From an uncultured Spirochaetales bacterium (GTDB taxonomy: Bacteria > Spirochaetota > Spirochaetia > Sphaerochaetales > Sphaerochaetaceae): 64,000 nucleotides of DNA. Under the pieces are notes generated by a model. That model was given only the letters and a program-made list of their open reading frames with translations. It made no database searches and was not told where the DNA came from. Positions 9,020 to 17,969 of the stretch are shown one piece after another; positions within the stretch are counted from its first letter, which is position 1, and each line of letters starts with the position of its first letter. Location: contig CASEAG010000031.1 in assembly GCA_949285785.1 (NCBI GenBank), forward strand, positions 100,957 through 164,956. Reading direction: 5' to 3'. A program made the position numbers and the translations under genes.

Positions 9020-10410
9020 GAAGAGTCCGCATCCTGCTGGCAGCAGTCGTCATACTGGTACTGTCCTCCTGCTCGTCGCTGACGCAGATGATGAACAGCG
9101 GGGCGGAGGCGCCGATGTGGTACCCTGACGGAAGGTCCATCAGGGGAACCGTCTGCTTCGTCGCCTACGGCTGGGGAGGCAGCCCCGTCGTCAGTAGGGA
9201 CGCCGCCTACAACGACCTGCTGGACCAGATCTCCGAATACCTGGGCTACGACGTGGCGGGACGCTATTACCGGGAGCTGAGCGCCAACCAGTCCATCGCC
9301 GAGATCGCCCTGGAGATAGACAGCACCTTCACATCCACATCGATGGAGGGCGTGAGCCATTATTACCTGATGGCATACGCCGAGCAGCCGGTCATAGACC
9401 AGATGCGTTCGCAGGAGCGCATCGTCCAGGCACGCATGGAGGACGAGGTCGCACATCTGTGCGCCTCATCGCTGCAGTACTACAAGGACAACAACGACGT
9501 GGAGGCCATAAACGAGCTGCTGAGGGCCATCCAGATCGCCGCAAGGTATGACATAGACGGCGACGGGCACAGCCCCGAGGAGCTCCTGGCGAAGGCGACG
9601 GGGTATCTGGAGGACATCAGGATAAGGCTCTCGAGGGAGCACGGCGAGGATGCCACCGTCAGCGTGCGTGTGGAGCGCGACCGCGGACTGCTGTCGCCTC
9701 CGGTGGTCGGGGCCCCTGTCGAGGCATCCTTCACGATCCACACCCATGAGGACAGGATGGAGACATACAGCGTGCCGTTCGTCACGGGCGACGACGGGCG
9801 CTTCGTCTTCGAGGAGTACTACCCGGTCATGACTCAGAGCGGGACGGTGGTCTTCTCGATAGACATAGACGATGCGATCGACGAGGCGGCAAAGGAGACA
9901 GGGGAGGCCTTCTTCGCACAGTTCAGACAACTTGCAGGAAGCATACGCACAGGCTTCGACTACTCGATCGAGACGACGATGTCGGAAGGCGATGTCCTGG
10001 TGATCATGGACGAGTACGACGAGGACGGGCAGATCCTGGAGTCCACCTGGGCGAGGGACGCCTTCGTCGGCTACTTCGCCAGGGAGGGCATAGACATGGA
10101 TGTCGCCTCCGCCCGTGACGAGGGCTTCTCCAGCTCCATCGGGGATCTGGTGTCCGGCTATTCGCAGTACGACCGGGTGATCTGGTCCTCCGTCGGGCTG
10201 TCGGAGGTCGAGGTCCAGCCCGAGGGCTACACCGTCTACGTCGCCGAAGGCTACACGATGATGCTGGACCCGCGTACCAGCCAGATAGTGAACCTGGACG
10301 AGATCACGCGCTCCGTCGCATGGGGGACGGACAGGGATGAATGCCTCGAGAGTCTGTTCTCCCGGTACGGTCTGACCGTGGCGGTCAACATGACCCCCTA
10401 TCTGGATTGA
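9016..10410 (+). CDS. Lipoprotein, LPP20-like N-terminal region
   Basis: 464-residue lipoprotein with a TTG start overlapping the previous stop. The signal peptide ends in LSSC (Cys19). Residues about 45-190 look like an LPP20/DUF-type domain (AYGWGGSPVVSRDAAYNDLLDQIS... followed by helical EDEVAHLCASSLQYYKDNND), as in proteins that handle short peptides or polysaccharide export. Residues 200-260 form an Ig-like beta region (VSVRVERDRGLL...FVTGDDGRFVFEEY). The C-terminal part carries strand-turn patterns. The precise function is unknown; location is probably outer membrane, periplasmic face. Confidence 0.7.
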   Translation: MRRVRILLAAVVILVLSSCSSLTQMMNSGAEAPMWYPDGRSIRGTVCFVAYGWGGSPVVSRDAAYNDLLDQISEYLGYDVAGRYYRELSANQSIAEIALEIDSTFTSTSMEGVSHYYLMAYAEQPVIDQMRSQERIVQARMEDEVAHLCASSLQYYKDNNDVEAINELLRAIQIAARYDIDGDGHSPEELLAKATGYLEDIRIRLSREHGEDATVSVRVERDRGLLSPPVVGAPVEASFTIHTHEDRMETYSVPFVTGDDGRFVFEEYYPVMTQSGTVVFSIDIDDAIDEAAKETGEAFFAQFRQLAGSIRTGFDYSIETTMSEGDVLVIMDEYDEDGQILESTWARDAFVGYFAREGIDMDVASARDEGFSSSIGDLVSGYSQYDRVIWSSVGLSEVEVQPEGYTVYVAEGYTMMLDPRTSQIVNLDEITRSVAWGTDRDECLESLFSRYGLTVAVNMTPYLD

Positions 10411-10418
10411 GGGTGCGC

Positions 10419-10447
10419 TTGTACATTTGCCTGGTGCGCGCTATGGT
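10419..10447 (+). promoter_or_regulatory. Promoter of the M16C protease gene
   Basis: TTGTAC (10419-10424), 17 bases, TATGGT (10442-10447), then 9 bases to ATG 10457. No ribosome binding site is present, which fits a leaderless mRNA. Confidence 0.4.
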
Positions 10448-10456
10448 CTTTCCCAT

Positions 10457-13264
10457 ATGACGGCAAGAGGTTTCCAGACCGTCTGCTCACGCCACCTGGG
10501 CGACTGGAACGCAGACGGGACGCTTTACAGGCATGTGCGCACGGGCATGGAGGTGTTCCATGTGGATTCGAAGGACGGAGAGTACTTCTTCGCCTATTCG
10601 TTCAGGACGCTTCCGCAGGATTCAAGCGGGGTCTTCCACATACTCGAGCACACCGTGCTGTCCGGAAGCAGGCGCTATCCGGTGAAGGACCCCTTCAGCA
10701 TTCTCGATGCCCATTCGTGCAACTCCTACATGAACGCGCTCACATGTCCGGACAGGACGCTGTACCCCGCGGCCAGCCCGGTCAGGAAGGACTTCGACAA
10801 CATCTTCGCCCTCTACACCGACAGCGTCTTCAGGCCCCTTCTAAGGCGGCAGGACTTCGAGAGCGAGGGCATCAGAGTCGGCAGGGAAGGCTTCGAAGGG
10901 GTGGTGTTCAACGAGATGCGCGGCGAGACCAGCCGTAAGGACAGCATCGTATCCTCGCATTCGAAGAGGGACCTCTTCGAGGGCAGTCCGTACTTCTTCT
11001 CCTCCGGTGGTGACGTCATGGCGATGACCGGGCTGTCATACGAGGAGTACAGGAGGACGTATGAGCGCTTCTACTGTCCGGCCAACTGCAGGCTGTTCAT
11101 CTACGGCCACGACCTGGACATCGGACGCATCCTCGATGATCTGGACAGGGACTATCTGTCGAGCATGGACGGAGGGGCCCCTGTAGCGGACCCGGTGGAC
11201 CCTCCGCACTGGGATGCACCGCGCAGCAAGGAGATGACATGCCAGGCGACGGGAGGCGACGACAAGGGCGAGTTCGTCCTGTCGTTCCTCACCTCGGGCC
11301 GCGCATGGGACGGCTATGACAACATCTTCGTCTCGGTTCTGGTGGACGCCCTGCTTGGCGGACCGTCCAATCCGCTGTACAGCGCCCTGCTGGAGTGCGG
11401 CCTCGGCGATGACCTGAGCGACAACAGCGGCATGAGCGCGGACTTCGACCGCATACCGTTCTCTGTCGGCATGGACGGAGTGGATGCCGCCGACGCCTCC
11501 CGGCTGGAGTCGTTCATCATGGACAGCCTCGAACGCATCGCCCGCGAGGGAATAGGGGAGGAGGTCATCGAGGCCGCCATACGTCGTCAGGAATTCCTCC
11601 TCCAGGAGGTCTCCGGAGGTATCCCGAACGGCTTGAGGATGTTCTTCAAGTGCATCCGCGGCTGGGAACGGGGCCTCGACCTGGGCAACGTGCTCGATGC
11701 CCGCTCGAAGCTTGCCAGGCTGAGATGCGACCTGGAGGCCAATCCCCGCTTGTTCGAGGACTGGATGCTCTCGCAGCTCGTGGACAACCCCCATCGTCTC
11801 GGCCTGTACGTCAGACCGGTGGCGGACCAGGCCGAGAGACAGGAGGGCCTTCTGCACGACATCTGGCTCTCCAGACGGGACCGGTGGCACGGGGCGGATG
11901 ATGAGGACGAGGCGAGGAGCATCGACATTCCGACCCTCACTCTGGACGACATCCGCGAAGAGGAGGCGTCCATACGACTGGACAGGATCTCCCCCAACGT
12001 GCTCTTCGAGGCGGAGGACACCTGCGGCATAACCTACATCAGCCATGTCACGGACCTGAGCGATCTGGATGCCTCTTCTCTCGTATATGCGATTCTGCTT
12101 TCCCGCCTGATCCTCATCGCGGGGACGCTTGACCATGATGCGGCCGCATTCCATGGCAGGCTCAGACTGGAGTCGGGCGGCTACTACGCCTATCTTGAGA
12201 CGGGGAGAGCCGTCGACGGACAGGTGAAGGCATTTTTCGTCGTCACCGTGAAGTGCCTGAGCCGCCGTACAAGGACCTGTCTGGACCTCTTGGCGCAGTG
12301 GATCCACAGACTGGACATACATGACCGCAAGGCCATCCAGGATGCGCTCAACGACATCATCGGGGACTACGCCTCATACATAGAGGAGTCGGGTTCCTCG
12401 TTCGCATCCTCGCTTGCCGGATCCTCGCTGACGCCATCGTGCTCGCTTGCCGAGAAGCTGATGGGCATCGGCTGCTGGCAGACGCTGGAGAACCTGTCCG
12501 TGGACGAGTGCATCGCCGGTCTCGAGCATCTCATGGCATGCTTTGAGAACAGAAGACGGGTGACGCTGCATCTGTGCGCACAGGAGTGCGACAGACAGGA
12601 GATGTCGGATGCGGCCGGCGCATTCATCGCCTCATACTCTCTACACGAGGATGTGGACCTGGACGTCGTACGGACGGTGGAGGAGGGCGCAAGGCGCATC
12701 TGGTGCCTCCTGCCGTCGTCACTTGCGTACAACGCCATCGCGATGCCGTCCAGTCCGTTCCTGACCCGACAGCAGGAGGCGGAGGGCATATTCGCCCAGA
12801 TCTGCTCGTCGACACGGCTGTGGGAGCTGGTGAGGATGGAGGGAGGCGCCTATGGTGCCGAGGCCTCGCTGGACAGCATGGAGGAGGTCTTCAACGTTTC
12901 CACGTACCGCGATCCGCATGTCTCCTGGAGCTTCGATGCCATTCGCCGGGCGATGGAGGAGGTCGAGATCACCGACGAGACGGTGGACAGCTGCAAGATG
13001 ATACGCCTCGGCCGTCTGCTCAGACCTCTGTCTCCCTCCCAGAAGGCCACACTGTCCCTCAGACGGTACATGTACCGCATCGACGACGACATGAGGCGGC
13101 TGCGAAGAGAGTACATGCGCTCCGTCACCTGTGCCGAGGTCGAAAAGGCCAGGGGGCGTCTGCTATCACGCTTCGACGATGCCTGCATGGCGACGCTGTG
13201 CAGCAGGAGCCTGTTCTCGAAGGAGGGCGTCGCGCTGATGCAGGAGAGAAGTCTTCCCAGGTAG
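10457..13264 (+). CDS. M16C zinc peptidase (presequence-protease/insulinase type)
   Basis: Large cytoplasmic peptide-degrading metalloprotease of 935 residues, the normal length for M16C (PreP/Cym1 type). The inverted zinc motif HILEH appears near residue 65, followed about 70 residues later by the third ligand region (GVVFNEMRGETS). Four tandem M16 domains follow, including the M16C-associated helical region around 470-720, and the family's NGLRMFFKCIRGW segment. ATG 10457 is preferred because of the promoter position; a TTG 30 bases upstream is possible. It stands alone before glpK. Confidence 0.92.
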   Translation: MTARGFQTVCSRHLGDWNADGTLYRHVRTGMEVFHVDSKDGEYFFAYSFRTLPQDSSGVFHILEHTVLSGSRRYPVKDPFSILDAHSCNSYMNALTCPDRTLYPAASPVRKDFDNIFALYTDSVFRPLLRRQDFESEGIRVGREGFEGVVFNEMRGETSRKDSIVSSHSKRDLFEGSPYFFSSGGDVMAMTGLSYEEYRRTYERFYCPANCRLFIYGHDLDIGRILDDLDRDYLSSMDGGAPVADPVDPPHWDAPRSKEMTCQATGGDDKGEFVLSFLTSGRAWDGYDNIFVSVLVDALLGGPSNPLYSALLECGLGDDLSDNSGMSADFDRIPFSVGMDGVDAADASRLESFIMDSLERIAREGIGEEVIEAAIRRQEFLLQEVSGGIPNGLRMFFKCIRGWERGLDLGNVLDARSKLARLRCDLEANPRLFEDWMLSQLVDNPHRLGLYVRPVADQAERQEGLLHDIWLSRRDRWHGADDEDEARSIDIPTLTLDDIREEEASIRLDRISPNVLFEAEDTCGITYISHVTDLSDLDASSLVYAILLSRLILIAGTLDHDAAAFHGRLRLESGGYYAYLETGRAVDGQVKAFFVVTVKCLSRRTRTCLDLLAQWIHRLDIHDRKAIQDALNDIIGDYASYIEESGSSFASSLAGSSLTPSCSLAEKLMGIGCWQTLENLSVDECIAGLEHLMACFENRRRVTLHLCAQECDRQEMSDAAGAFIASYSLHEDVDLDVVRTVEEGARRIWCLLPSSLAYNAIAMPSSPFLTRQQEAEGIFAQICSSTRLWELVRMEGGAYGAEASLDSMEEVFNVSTYRDPHVSWSFDAIRRAMEEVEITDETVDSCKMIRLGRLLRPLSPSQKATLSLRRYMYRIDDDMRRLRREYMRSVTCAEVEKARGRLLSRFDDACMATLCSRSLFSKEGVALMQERSLPR

Positions 13265-13276
13265 CCGAGCGCGAGT

Positions 13277-13305
13277 TTGCCCTGCATGGCGCCATGGCCT
13301 ATAAT
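13277..13305 (+). promoter_or_regulatory. Promoter of glpK
   Basis: TTGCCC (13277-13282), 17-base spacer, perfect TATAAT (13300-13305), followed by AAAGGAGGAAGG and the ATG at 13326. Confidence 0.8.
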
Positions 13306-13325
13306 TGTCCCCGAAAGGAGGAAGG

Positions 13326-14816
13326 ATGAGGTACATCGGCGCAATCGACCAGGGTACGACCAGCACCCGTTTCATACTTTTCAACGAGGATGGCGAGATC
13401 GTCGCCTGGGACCAGAAGGAGCACACCCAGCACTTCCCCCAGCCGGGCTGGGTGGAGCATGATGTCCAGGAGATCTGGGCCAACACAGTCACCGTGATGA
13501 GGAACACGCTGGGCAGGTGTTCCGTGCAGCCGTCGCAGATAGCCGCGATCGGCATCACGAACCAGAGGGAGACGGTCGTGCCGTTCAATCCCCGCACTGG
13601 GGAGGTCTATCACAACGCCATCGTCTGGCAGGACCTTCGCACGAGCCCGATCGTCTCACGGCTGAAGAAGGAGATGGACGAGGACGAGCTCAGACGCAGG
13701 ACCGGCCTGCTGTTCTCCCCGTATTTCTCCGCCAGCAAGATGATGTGGCTGCTCGAGAACGTCGACGGACTGAGGGCCAGGATGGATGCCGGCGACCTGG
13801 TGTTCGCCACCATGGACAGCTATCTGGTGTGGAAGCTCACCGGGCGTCTTGTGACCGATGTGACCAACGCCTCGCGCTACATGCTCATGGACATCTCCAG
13901 TCTCGAGTGGGACGACGAACTGCTCAGGCTGTGTGGAATAAGGCGTTCTGCGCTTCCCGAGATCGTGCCCTCCATAGGCGAGGTCTACGGCTATACCGAC
14001 ATCCTCGGACCCCGGATCCCCGTGTGCGGCATCCTGGGCGACCAGCAGGCCGCACTCTTCGGCCAGGCATGCTTCGAGCCGGGCCAGGCCAAGTGCACAT
14101 ACGGCACCGGTTGCTTCATGCTGGTCAACACGGGAGAGCGGCTGTGCTATTCGACCAAGGGACTCGTGAGCACGGTCGCCTACCAGAGGAAGGGACAGGG
14201 CCCGCGCTACGCCATCGAGGGGTCGGTCGCAATCGCCGGCTCCCTGGTGCAGTGGACGCGCGACAGCCTGAAGATGGTGCGCGATGCACGCGAGCTTGAC
14301 GAGCTGGCCGCCTCTGTGCCCGACTGCGGCGGAGTGTACATCGTGCCTGCCTTCTCTGGGCTCTTCGCCCCGCATTGGAGGAGCGATGCGCGCGGGGTCA
14401 TCGCGGGGCTGACCGCCTACGCGACGAGGGCCCACATCTGTCGTGCGGTCCTCGAGGCCACGGCTTTCCAGGCCAATGACATCTTCGAGGCCATGAGCCA
14501 GGACAGCGGAATCGCGCTGAGCGTCCTGAAGGTCGACGGAGGCCTGACCAACTCCGCTCCGCTGATGGAGTTCCAGGCGGACATACTGGGCATTCCCGTC
14601 ATAAGACCGAAGATAACAGAGACGACGGCGCTGGGTGCCGCATACGCCGCGGGACTGAGTGCCGGCATTTGGCAAAACGAGGAAAATCTGGCATCATACT
14701 GGAAGGAGCAGCTCAGGTGGACTCCCGGCATGGACGAGGAGGACAGGAGGAGGCGGATCGCATTCTGGCGCAAGGCCGTCTCCAGGACGCTGGACTGGGC
14801 TGAGAAAGAGGACTGA
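13326..14816 (+). CDS. glpK: Glycerol kinase
   Basis: FGGY-family kinase that phosphorylates glycerol to sn-glycerol 3-phosphate with ATP. 496 residues, normal for the family. The N-terminal phosphate-binding loop IGAIDQGTTSTRFILF is intact, with substrate-site residues in GITNQRETVV and IVWQDLRT, and the FGGY-family C-terminal motif KVDGGLTNSAPLMEFQADI. The start follows AAAGGAGGAAGG. It has its own strong promoter and may begin the transcript that runs into cdaA, whose GTG lies 6 bases after the stop. No glpF or glpD is nearby. Confidence 0.97.
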   Translation: MRYIGAIDQGTTSTRFILFNEDGEIVAWDQKEHTQHFPQPGWVEHDVQEIWANTVTVMRNTLGRCSVQPSQIAAIGITNQRETVVPFNPRTGEVYHNAIVWQDLRTSPIVSRLKKEMDEDELRRRTGLLFSPYFSASKMMWLLENVDGLRARMDAGDLVFATMDSYLVWKLTGRLVTDVTNASRYMLMDISSLEWDDELLRLCGIRRSALPEIVPSIGEVYGYTDILGPRIPVCGILGDQQAALFGQACFEPGQAKCTYGTGCFMLVNTGERLCYSTKGLVSTVAYQRKGQGPRYAIEGSVAIAGSLVQWTRDSLKMVRDARELDELAASVPDCGGVYIVPAFSGLFAPHWRSDARGVIAGLTAYATRAHICRAVLEATAFQANDIFEAMSQDSGIALSVLKVDGGLTNSAPLMEFQADILGIPVIRPKITETTALGAAYAAGLSAGIWQNEENLASYWKEQLRWTPGMDEEDRRRRIAFWRKAVSRTLDWAEKED

Positions 14817-14822
14817 CAGACG

Positions 14823-15626
14823 GTGGATTTGACTCTTGCTATCGGGCTCTTGAAGGACGTCGTCCAGATATTCATCCTGGCATGGGTGCTCTACAAGCTG
14901 TACCTTGCCATAAGGGAGACGAAGATCAGCCAGCTGATCCTGGTGCTGACGGTCTATGCCGTGGGCTACGGGATCTGCTACGTCCTGGGCTTCGATTTCC
15001 TGATGCTGATCTACAGGACGATAACACTGCCGTTCATCGCGTTCCTGTGCATCATATTCCACTCGGAGTTCCGCCGTGTGATATCGATGATGTTCAGCTC
15101 CAGGACCCGCTTCTTCCGCATGGGGCAGCAGACGACTGGCGAGCAGATAGACTCGATACTCAACGCCTGCGAGTCGCTCGTGTCCGTGAAGAGGGGTGCC
15201 CTGATCATCTTCCCCAGGCACATAGACATCAAGACCGTCATCGATTCCGGCACCAAGCTGAACGCCGACCTGTCGAGTTCCCTGATCTGCACGGTATTCG
15301 ACCACGACACCCCGCTTCATGACGGGGCCATGGTTGTGCAGGGCGGCAAGATCATCGCGGCGGGCTGCTATCTCCCCCTGTCGGCGCAGACGGGTATCAA
15401 GGCCAGCTTCGGCACGCGCCACCGCGCGGCGCTGGGACTCGCCGAGGACAGCGATGCCGTCATCATCATCGTCAGCGAGGAGAACGGTGCCATGAGTCTC
15501 GCCTACAACGCGAACATCTACTACGACCTGGACCGCGATTCCATCAAGCGTACGATCCTGGCGCTGCTGAGCTACCATGACGTCACGCCGCAGGATGTGA
15601 AGGAGGAAGGCGATGAATCAAAATAA
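14823..15626 (+). CDS. cdaA: Diadenylate cyclase CdaA
   Basis: Membrane-bound enzyme that makes the second messenger c-di-AMP from two ATP. 267 residues: three transmembrane helices (residues about 8-28, 36-55, 60-80), then the DAC domain with both signature motifs, DHDTPLHDGAMVV and GTRHRAALGLAE. GTG start. It overlaps cdaR by 14 bases, the usual cdaA-cdaR pairing, in which CdaR modulates the cyclase. Confidence 0.97.
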   Translation: MDLTLAIGLLKDVVQIFILAWVLYKLYLAIRETKISQLILVLTVYAVGYGICYVLGFDFLMLIYRTITLPFIAFLCIIFHSEFRRVISMMFSSRTRFFRMGQQTTGEQIDSILNACESLVSVKRGALIIFPRHIDIKTVIDSGTKLNADLSSSLICTVFDHDTPLHDGAMVVQGGKIIAAGCYLPLSAQTGIKASFGTRHRAALGLAEDSDAVIIIVSEENGAMSLAYNANIYYDLDRDSIKRTILALLSYHDVTPQDVKEEGDESK

Positions 15627-16020
15627 CAAGGGCCTGTCGTCGTTCATCTCCACCTGGGTGCCCAGGGTCCTGTCCCTCTTCGTCGCCGTGCTCATCTTCG
15701 CCTGCGTGCGCTATTTCAATATGGGAAGCCGTGTGGTGACCATACCGCTGTCCGTCTCGCTTCCCGATCCGGATGTGGTCGTCGCCGAGAGCCTCGTGCC
15801 CGAGTCGATAGACATCGTGATCTCCGGGGACGACAGCCTGATCTATCTCGTGGATCCCGACTCCATCTCGGCAAGTGCGGACTTCTCGGACGTCGACGAT
15901 GCAGGCATCAAGAGGAGGACGGTCGACCTCGTGTATCCCAAGGACGTCTTCCAGGATACGGCACTCACCGTCAGGGCGGACCCTGATGTGGTGCGCATAC
16001 TGTTCGCCGACGCCATATGA
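15613..16020 (+). CDS. cdaR: YbbR-domain protein (CdaR-like)
   Basis: 135 residues: one N-terminal transmembrane helix (RVLSLFVAVLIFACVRYF) and a single extracytoplasmic YbbR domain (TIPLSVSLPDPDVVV, ESIDIVISGDD). CdaR proteins of Firmicutes carry three or four YbbR repeats, so this is a short one-domain form. Position within the cdaA overlap supports a role in controlling c-di-AMP synthesis. Confidence 0.85.
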   Translation: MNQNNKGLSSFISTWVPRVLSLFVAVLIFACVRYFNMGSRVVTIPLSVSLPDPDVVVAESLVPESIDIVISGDDSLIYLVDPDSISASADFSDVDDAGIKRRTVDLVYPKDVFQDTALTVRADPDVVRILFADAI

Positions 16021-16382
16021 TCAGGGGGATAGGGGTGGACATCACCCTCAACAGCAGACATGCGGATCTTCATGACGGCACGCTTCGCCATATCCTCAGC
16101 CCGGTGGAGCTTGAGGAGCTTGCCTCTCTCTCCGGCCAGGCACGCATCCAGTTCATCGCCTCGCGCTTCGCGGCCAAGGAGGCGCTGGTGAAGGCGCTTG
16201 GAACAGGATTCAGGGCTCTTGCGGCACGGCATGTGAGCGTCATGCATGACGATTCGGGCAGACCGTTCTTCGCATTCGATTCACAGGTCGCCGCCATCTT
16301 CGACGGCGTTAGCGTGCATCTGTCCATCTCGCATGAGAGGGACCATTCGGTCGCGATGGTGGTGATAGATGGCCAGAAGTGA
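16017..16382 (+). CDS. acpS: Holo-[acyl-carrier-protein] synthase
   Basis: Transfers phosphopantetheine from CoA to the serine of acyl carrier protein. 121 residues. Motifs: IRGIGVDIT (Mg-binding Asp), RFAAKEALVKALGTGF (catalytic Glu/Lys) and the C-terminal VHLSISHERDHSVAMVV. Its ATG overlaps the cdaR stop, and its end overlaps truA by 14 bases. Confidence 0.95.
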   Translation: MIRGIGVDITLNSRHADLHDGTLRHILSPVELEELASLSGQARIQFIASRFAAKEALVKALGTGFRALAARHVSVMHDDSGRPFFAFDSQVAAIFDGVSVHLSISHERDHSVAMVVIDGQK

Positions 16383-17226
16383 CTGGAAGAGGCCTCCTCT
16401 CGTCCCGCTTGCTGACGGGCTCAAGAGGATAAGTCTGACCATCGCGTACGACGGCAGCCGCTTCAACGGCTGGCAATGCCAGACCAACGGGGTTGGGGTC
16501 CAGGATGTGCTCAACGAGGCGCTTGGCGGGATATATGGCGTGAAGGTGTCGGTCCAGGGCTCGGGCAGGACCGACAGCGGAGTGCACGCACTCGGCCAGG
16601 TCTGCCATTACGACGTCCCGCTCGACGCCTCCTCGATAGGTGACGACAGGGTGGCGATGGCGCTCAATGCACGCCTGCCCGATTCGATACGCGTCCTTTC
16701 CAGCCGGAGGGTGGACGGCTCGTTCCATGCCCGCTTCACCACGATGGCGCGCGAGTACTGGTACTTCGTCAAGGCACGGGAGGATGCGCTCCCATTCGAC
16801 TTCGACCACGTCGGGCTCTACAGGAGCCTGCCGCCCATCCGGCTGCTTGACGGCTATGCCAGAGTGCTGGAGGGTACCCACGACTTCACGACCTTCGCAT
16901 GCGCCAGGGATGCAAGCGGCTCGATGACCAGGGACATCTATGAATCCCGCTGGTGCGTGACTCAGGACATGTTCTCCCGTCCGATGTACCGCTACACGGT
17001 GGTCGGCAACGCCTTCCTGTACCACCAGGTGCGTTCGATGGTGGGCACGATGATGTGCTTTGCGCTGAAGGGGCGCGGCGTGGACGAGTTCAGGCACATC
17101 CTGGAGGCCCGGGACAGGAGCCTCGCGATGACGACCGCTCCATCGGCGGGTCTTTACCTTTCCCGCATAAGCTACGATAGTGATGAGTACAGCTGGTTCG
17201 AGGAGGGGCATGATGGAAAGAGATAG
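16369..17226 (+). CDS. truA: tRNA pseudouridine(38-40) synthase
   Basis: Isomerises uridines 38-40 of the anticodon arm. 285 residues. The catalytic Asp is in GSGRTDSGVHALGQ, and the fold motifs LTIAYDGSRFNGWQ, REYWYFV and FLYHQVRSMVGTMM are in the expected order. The ATG lies inside the end of acpS, so translation is coupled. Its end overlaps the next gene by 14 bases. Confidence 0.96.
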   Translation: MARSDWKRPPLVPLADGLKRISLTIAYDGSRFNGWQCQTNGVGVQDVLNEALGGIYGVKVSVQGSGRTDSGVHALGQVCHYDVPLDASSIGDDRVAMALNARLPDSIRVLSSRRVDGSFHARFTTMAREYWYFVKAREDALPFDFDHVGLYRSLPPIRLLDGYARVLEGTHDFTTFACARDASGSMTRDIYESRWCVTQDMFSRPMYRYTVVGNAFLYHQVRSMVGTMMCFALKGRGVDEFRHILEARDRSLAMTTAPSAGLYLSRISYDSDEYSWFEEGHDGKR

Positions 17227-17968
17227 TGCAGCGGAATACTTCTTTTCCCTTCTCGATGATGCCGCCAGCGTGATCCTCTCCGATCCGCTGAGACAGACGG
17301 TCCCCGTCTACTCGTACAGGATCGAGGACGAGGAGGAGGTCCGCATCGACCCGTCCGTCAGCGCGATATTCACACAGCCGTCATCCAGGCAGGAGGAGCA
17401 GGGCGGCCCCAGGTCCGTCCAGTCCGGGGCGCTTGGAGTGCTCCAGCTGTCCGAAATGCTCATGGACTGCCATGAGTGCGAGGCCTGGCTGCAGCGCAAC
17501 GGCAACACGGTCGCAGGGCAGGGGGCCTCGAAGCCCATCTTCCTGTTCGTGGTGGACAGGATCGCGCCCGACGGCTCCTTCTTCTCCATGCAGGAGATGG
17601 CCTTCTTCGACAAGTGGCTCAAGGGCCTTCACCTGGATGCCAGGAGGGAGTGCCATTACACTTCTGTGATAAAGTGCCCGACCTCGACCGACTTCATCTT
17701 CAAGGGCTGTGAGGACATACTGGCCAGACAGATCGAGGTGCTGGACCCCCGCGTCGTCGTCATGCTTGGCAGTGCGGGCTGTTTCATCACCACGGGGGAT
17801 GGCGACATCTTCAAGGCAAGGGGCAGGGTCCACACGTACCATGGCTGTCCGACCGTGTGCTCCTTCTCACCGACCCAGGTCCTTGCCGACTACGCCGCGC
17901 TGAGGCGCCCCGTCTGGGAGGACCTGAAGCTGGCGGCGAAGGTGGCCGGCACATTGGTCAGGATCTGA
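17213..17968 (+). CDS. Uracil-DNA glycosylase family 4/5 homologue with altered active site
   Basis: 251 residues. The four [4Fe-4S] cysteines of family 4 UDGs are kept: CHEC near 83-86, the KCP motif (VIKCPTS) and a fourth Cys 11 residues later (FKGC). The LDPRVVVMLGSAG segment is also typical. But the first catalytic motif, normally GEAPG, reads VVDRIAPDGS, so the water-activating region is changed. The C-terminal motif equivalent (FSPTQVLADYAALRRPVWEDLK) keeps the helix but has Ser-Pro where HPS is usual. It may be a catalytically weak or repurposed paralogue. RBS AGGAGGGG selects ATG 17213. The gene lies between truA and priA. Confidence 0.8.
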   Translation: MERDSAAEYFFSLLDDAASVILSDPLRQTVPVYSYRIEDEEEVRIDPSVSAIFTQPSSRQEEQGGPRSVQSGALGVLQLSEMLMDCHECEAWLQRNGNTVAGQGASKPIFLFVVDRIAPDGSFFSMQEMAFFDKWLKGLHLDARRECHYTSVIKCPTSTDFIFKGCEDILARQIEVLDPRVVVMLGSAGCFITTGDGDIFKARGRVHTYHGCPTVCSFSPTQVLADYAALRRPVWEDLKLAAKVAGTLVRI

Positions 17969-17969
17969 G

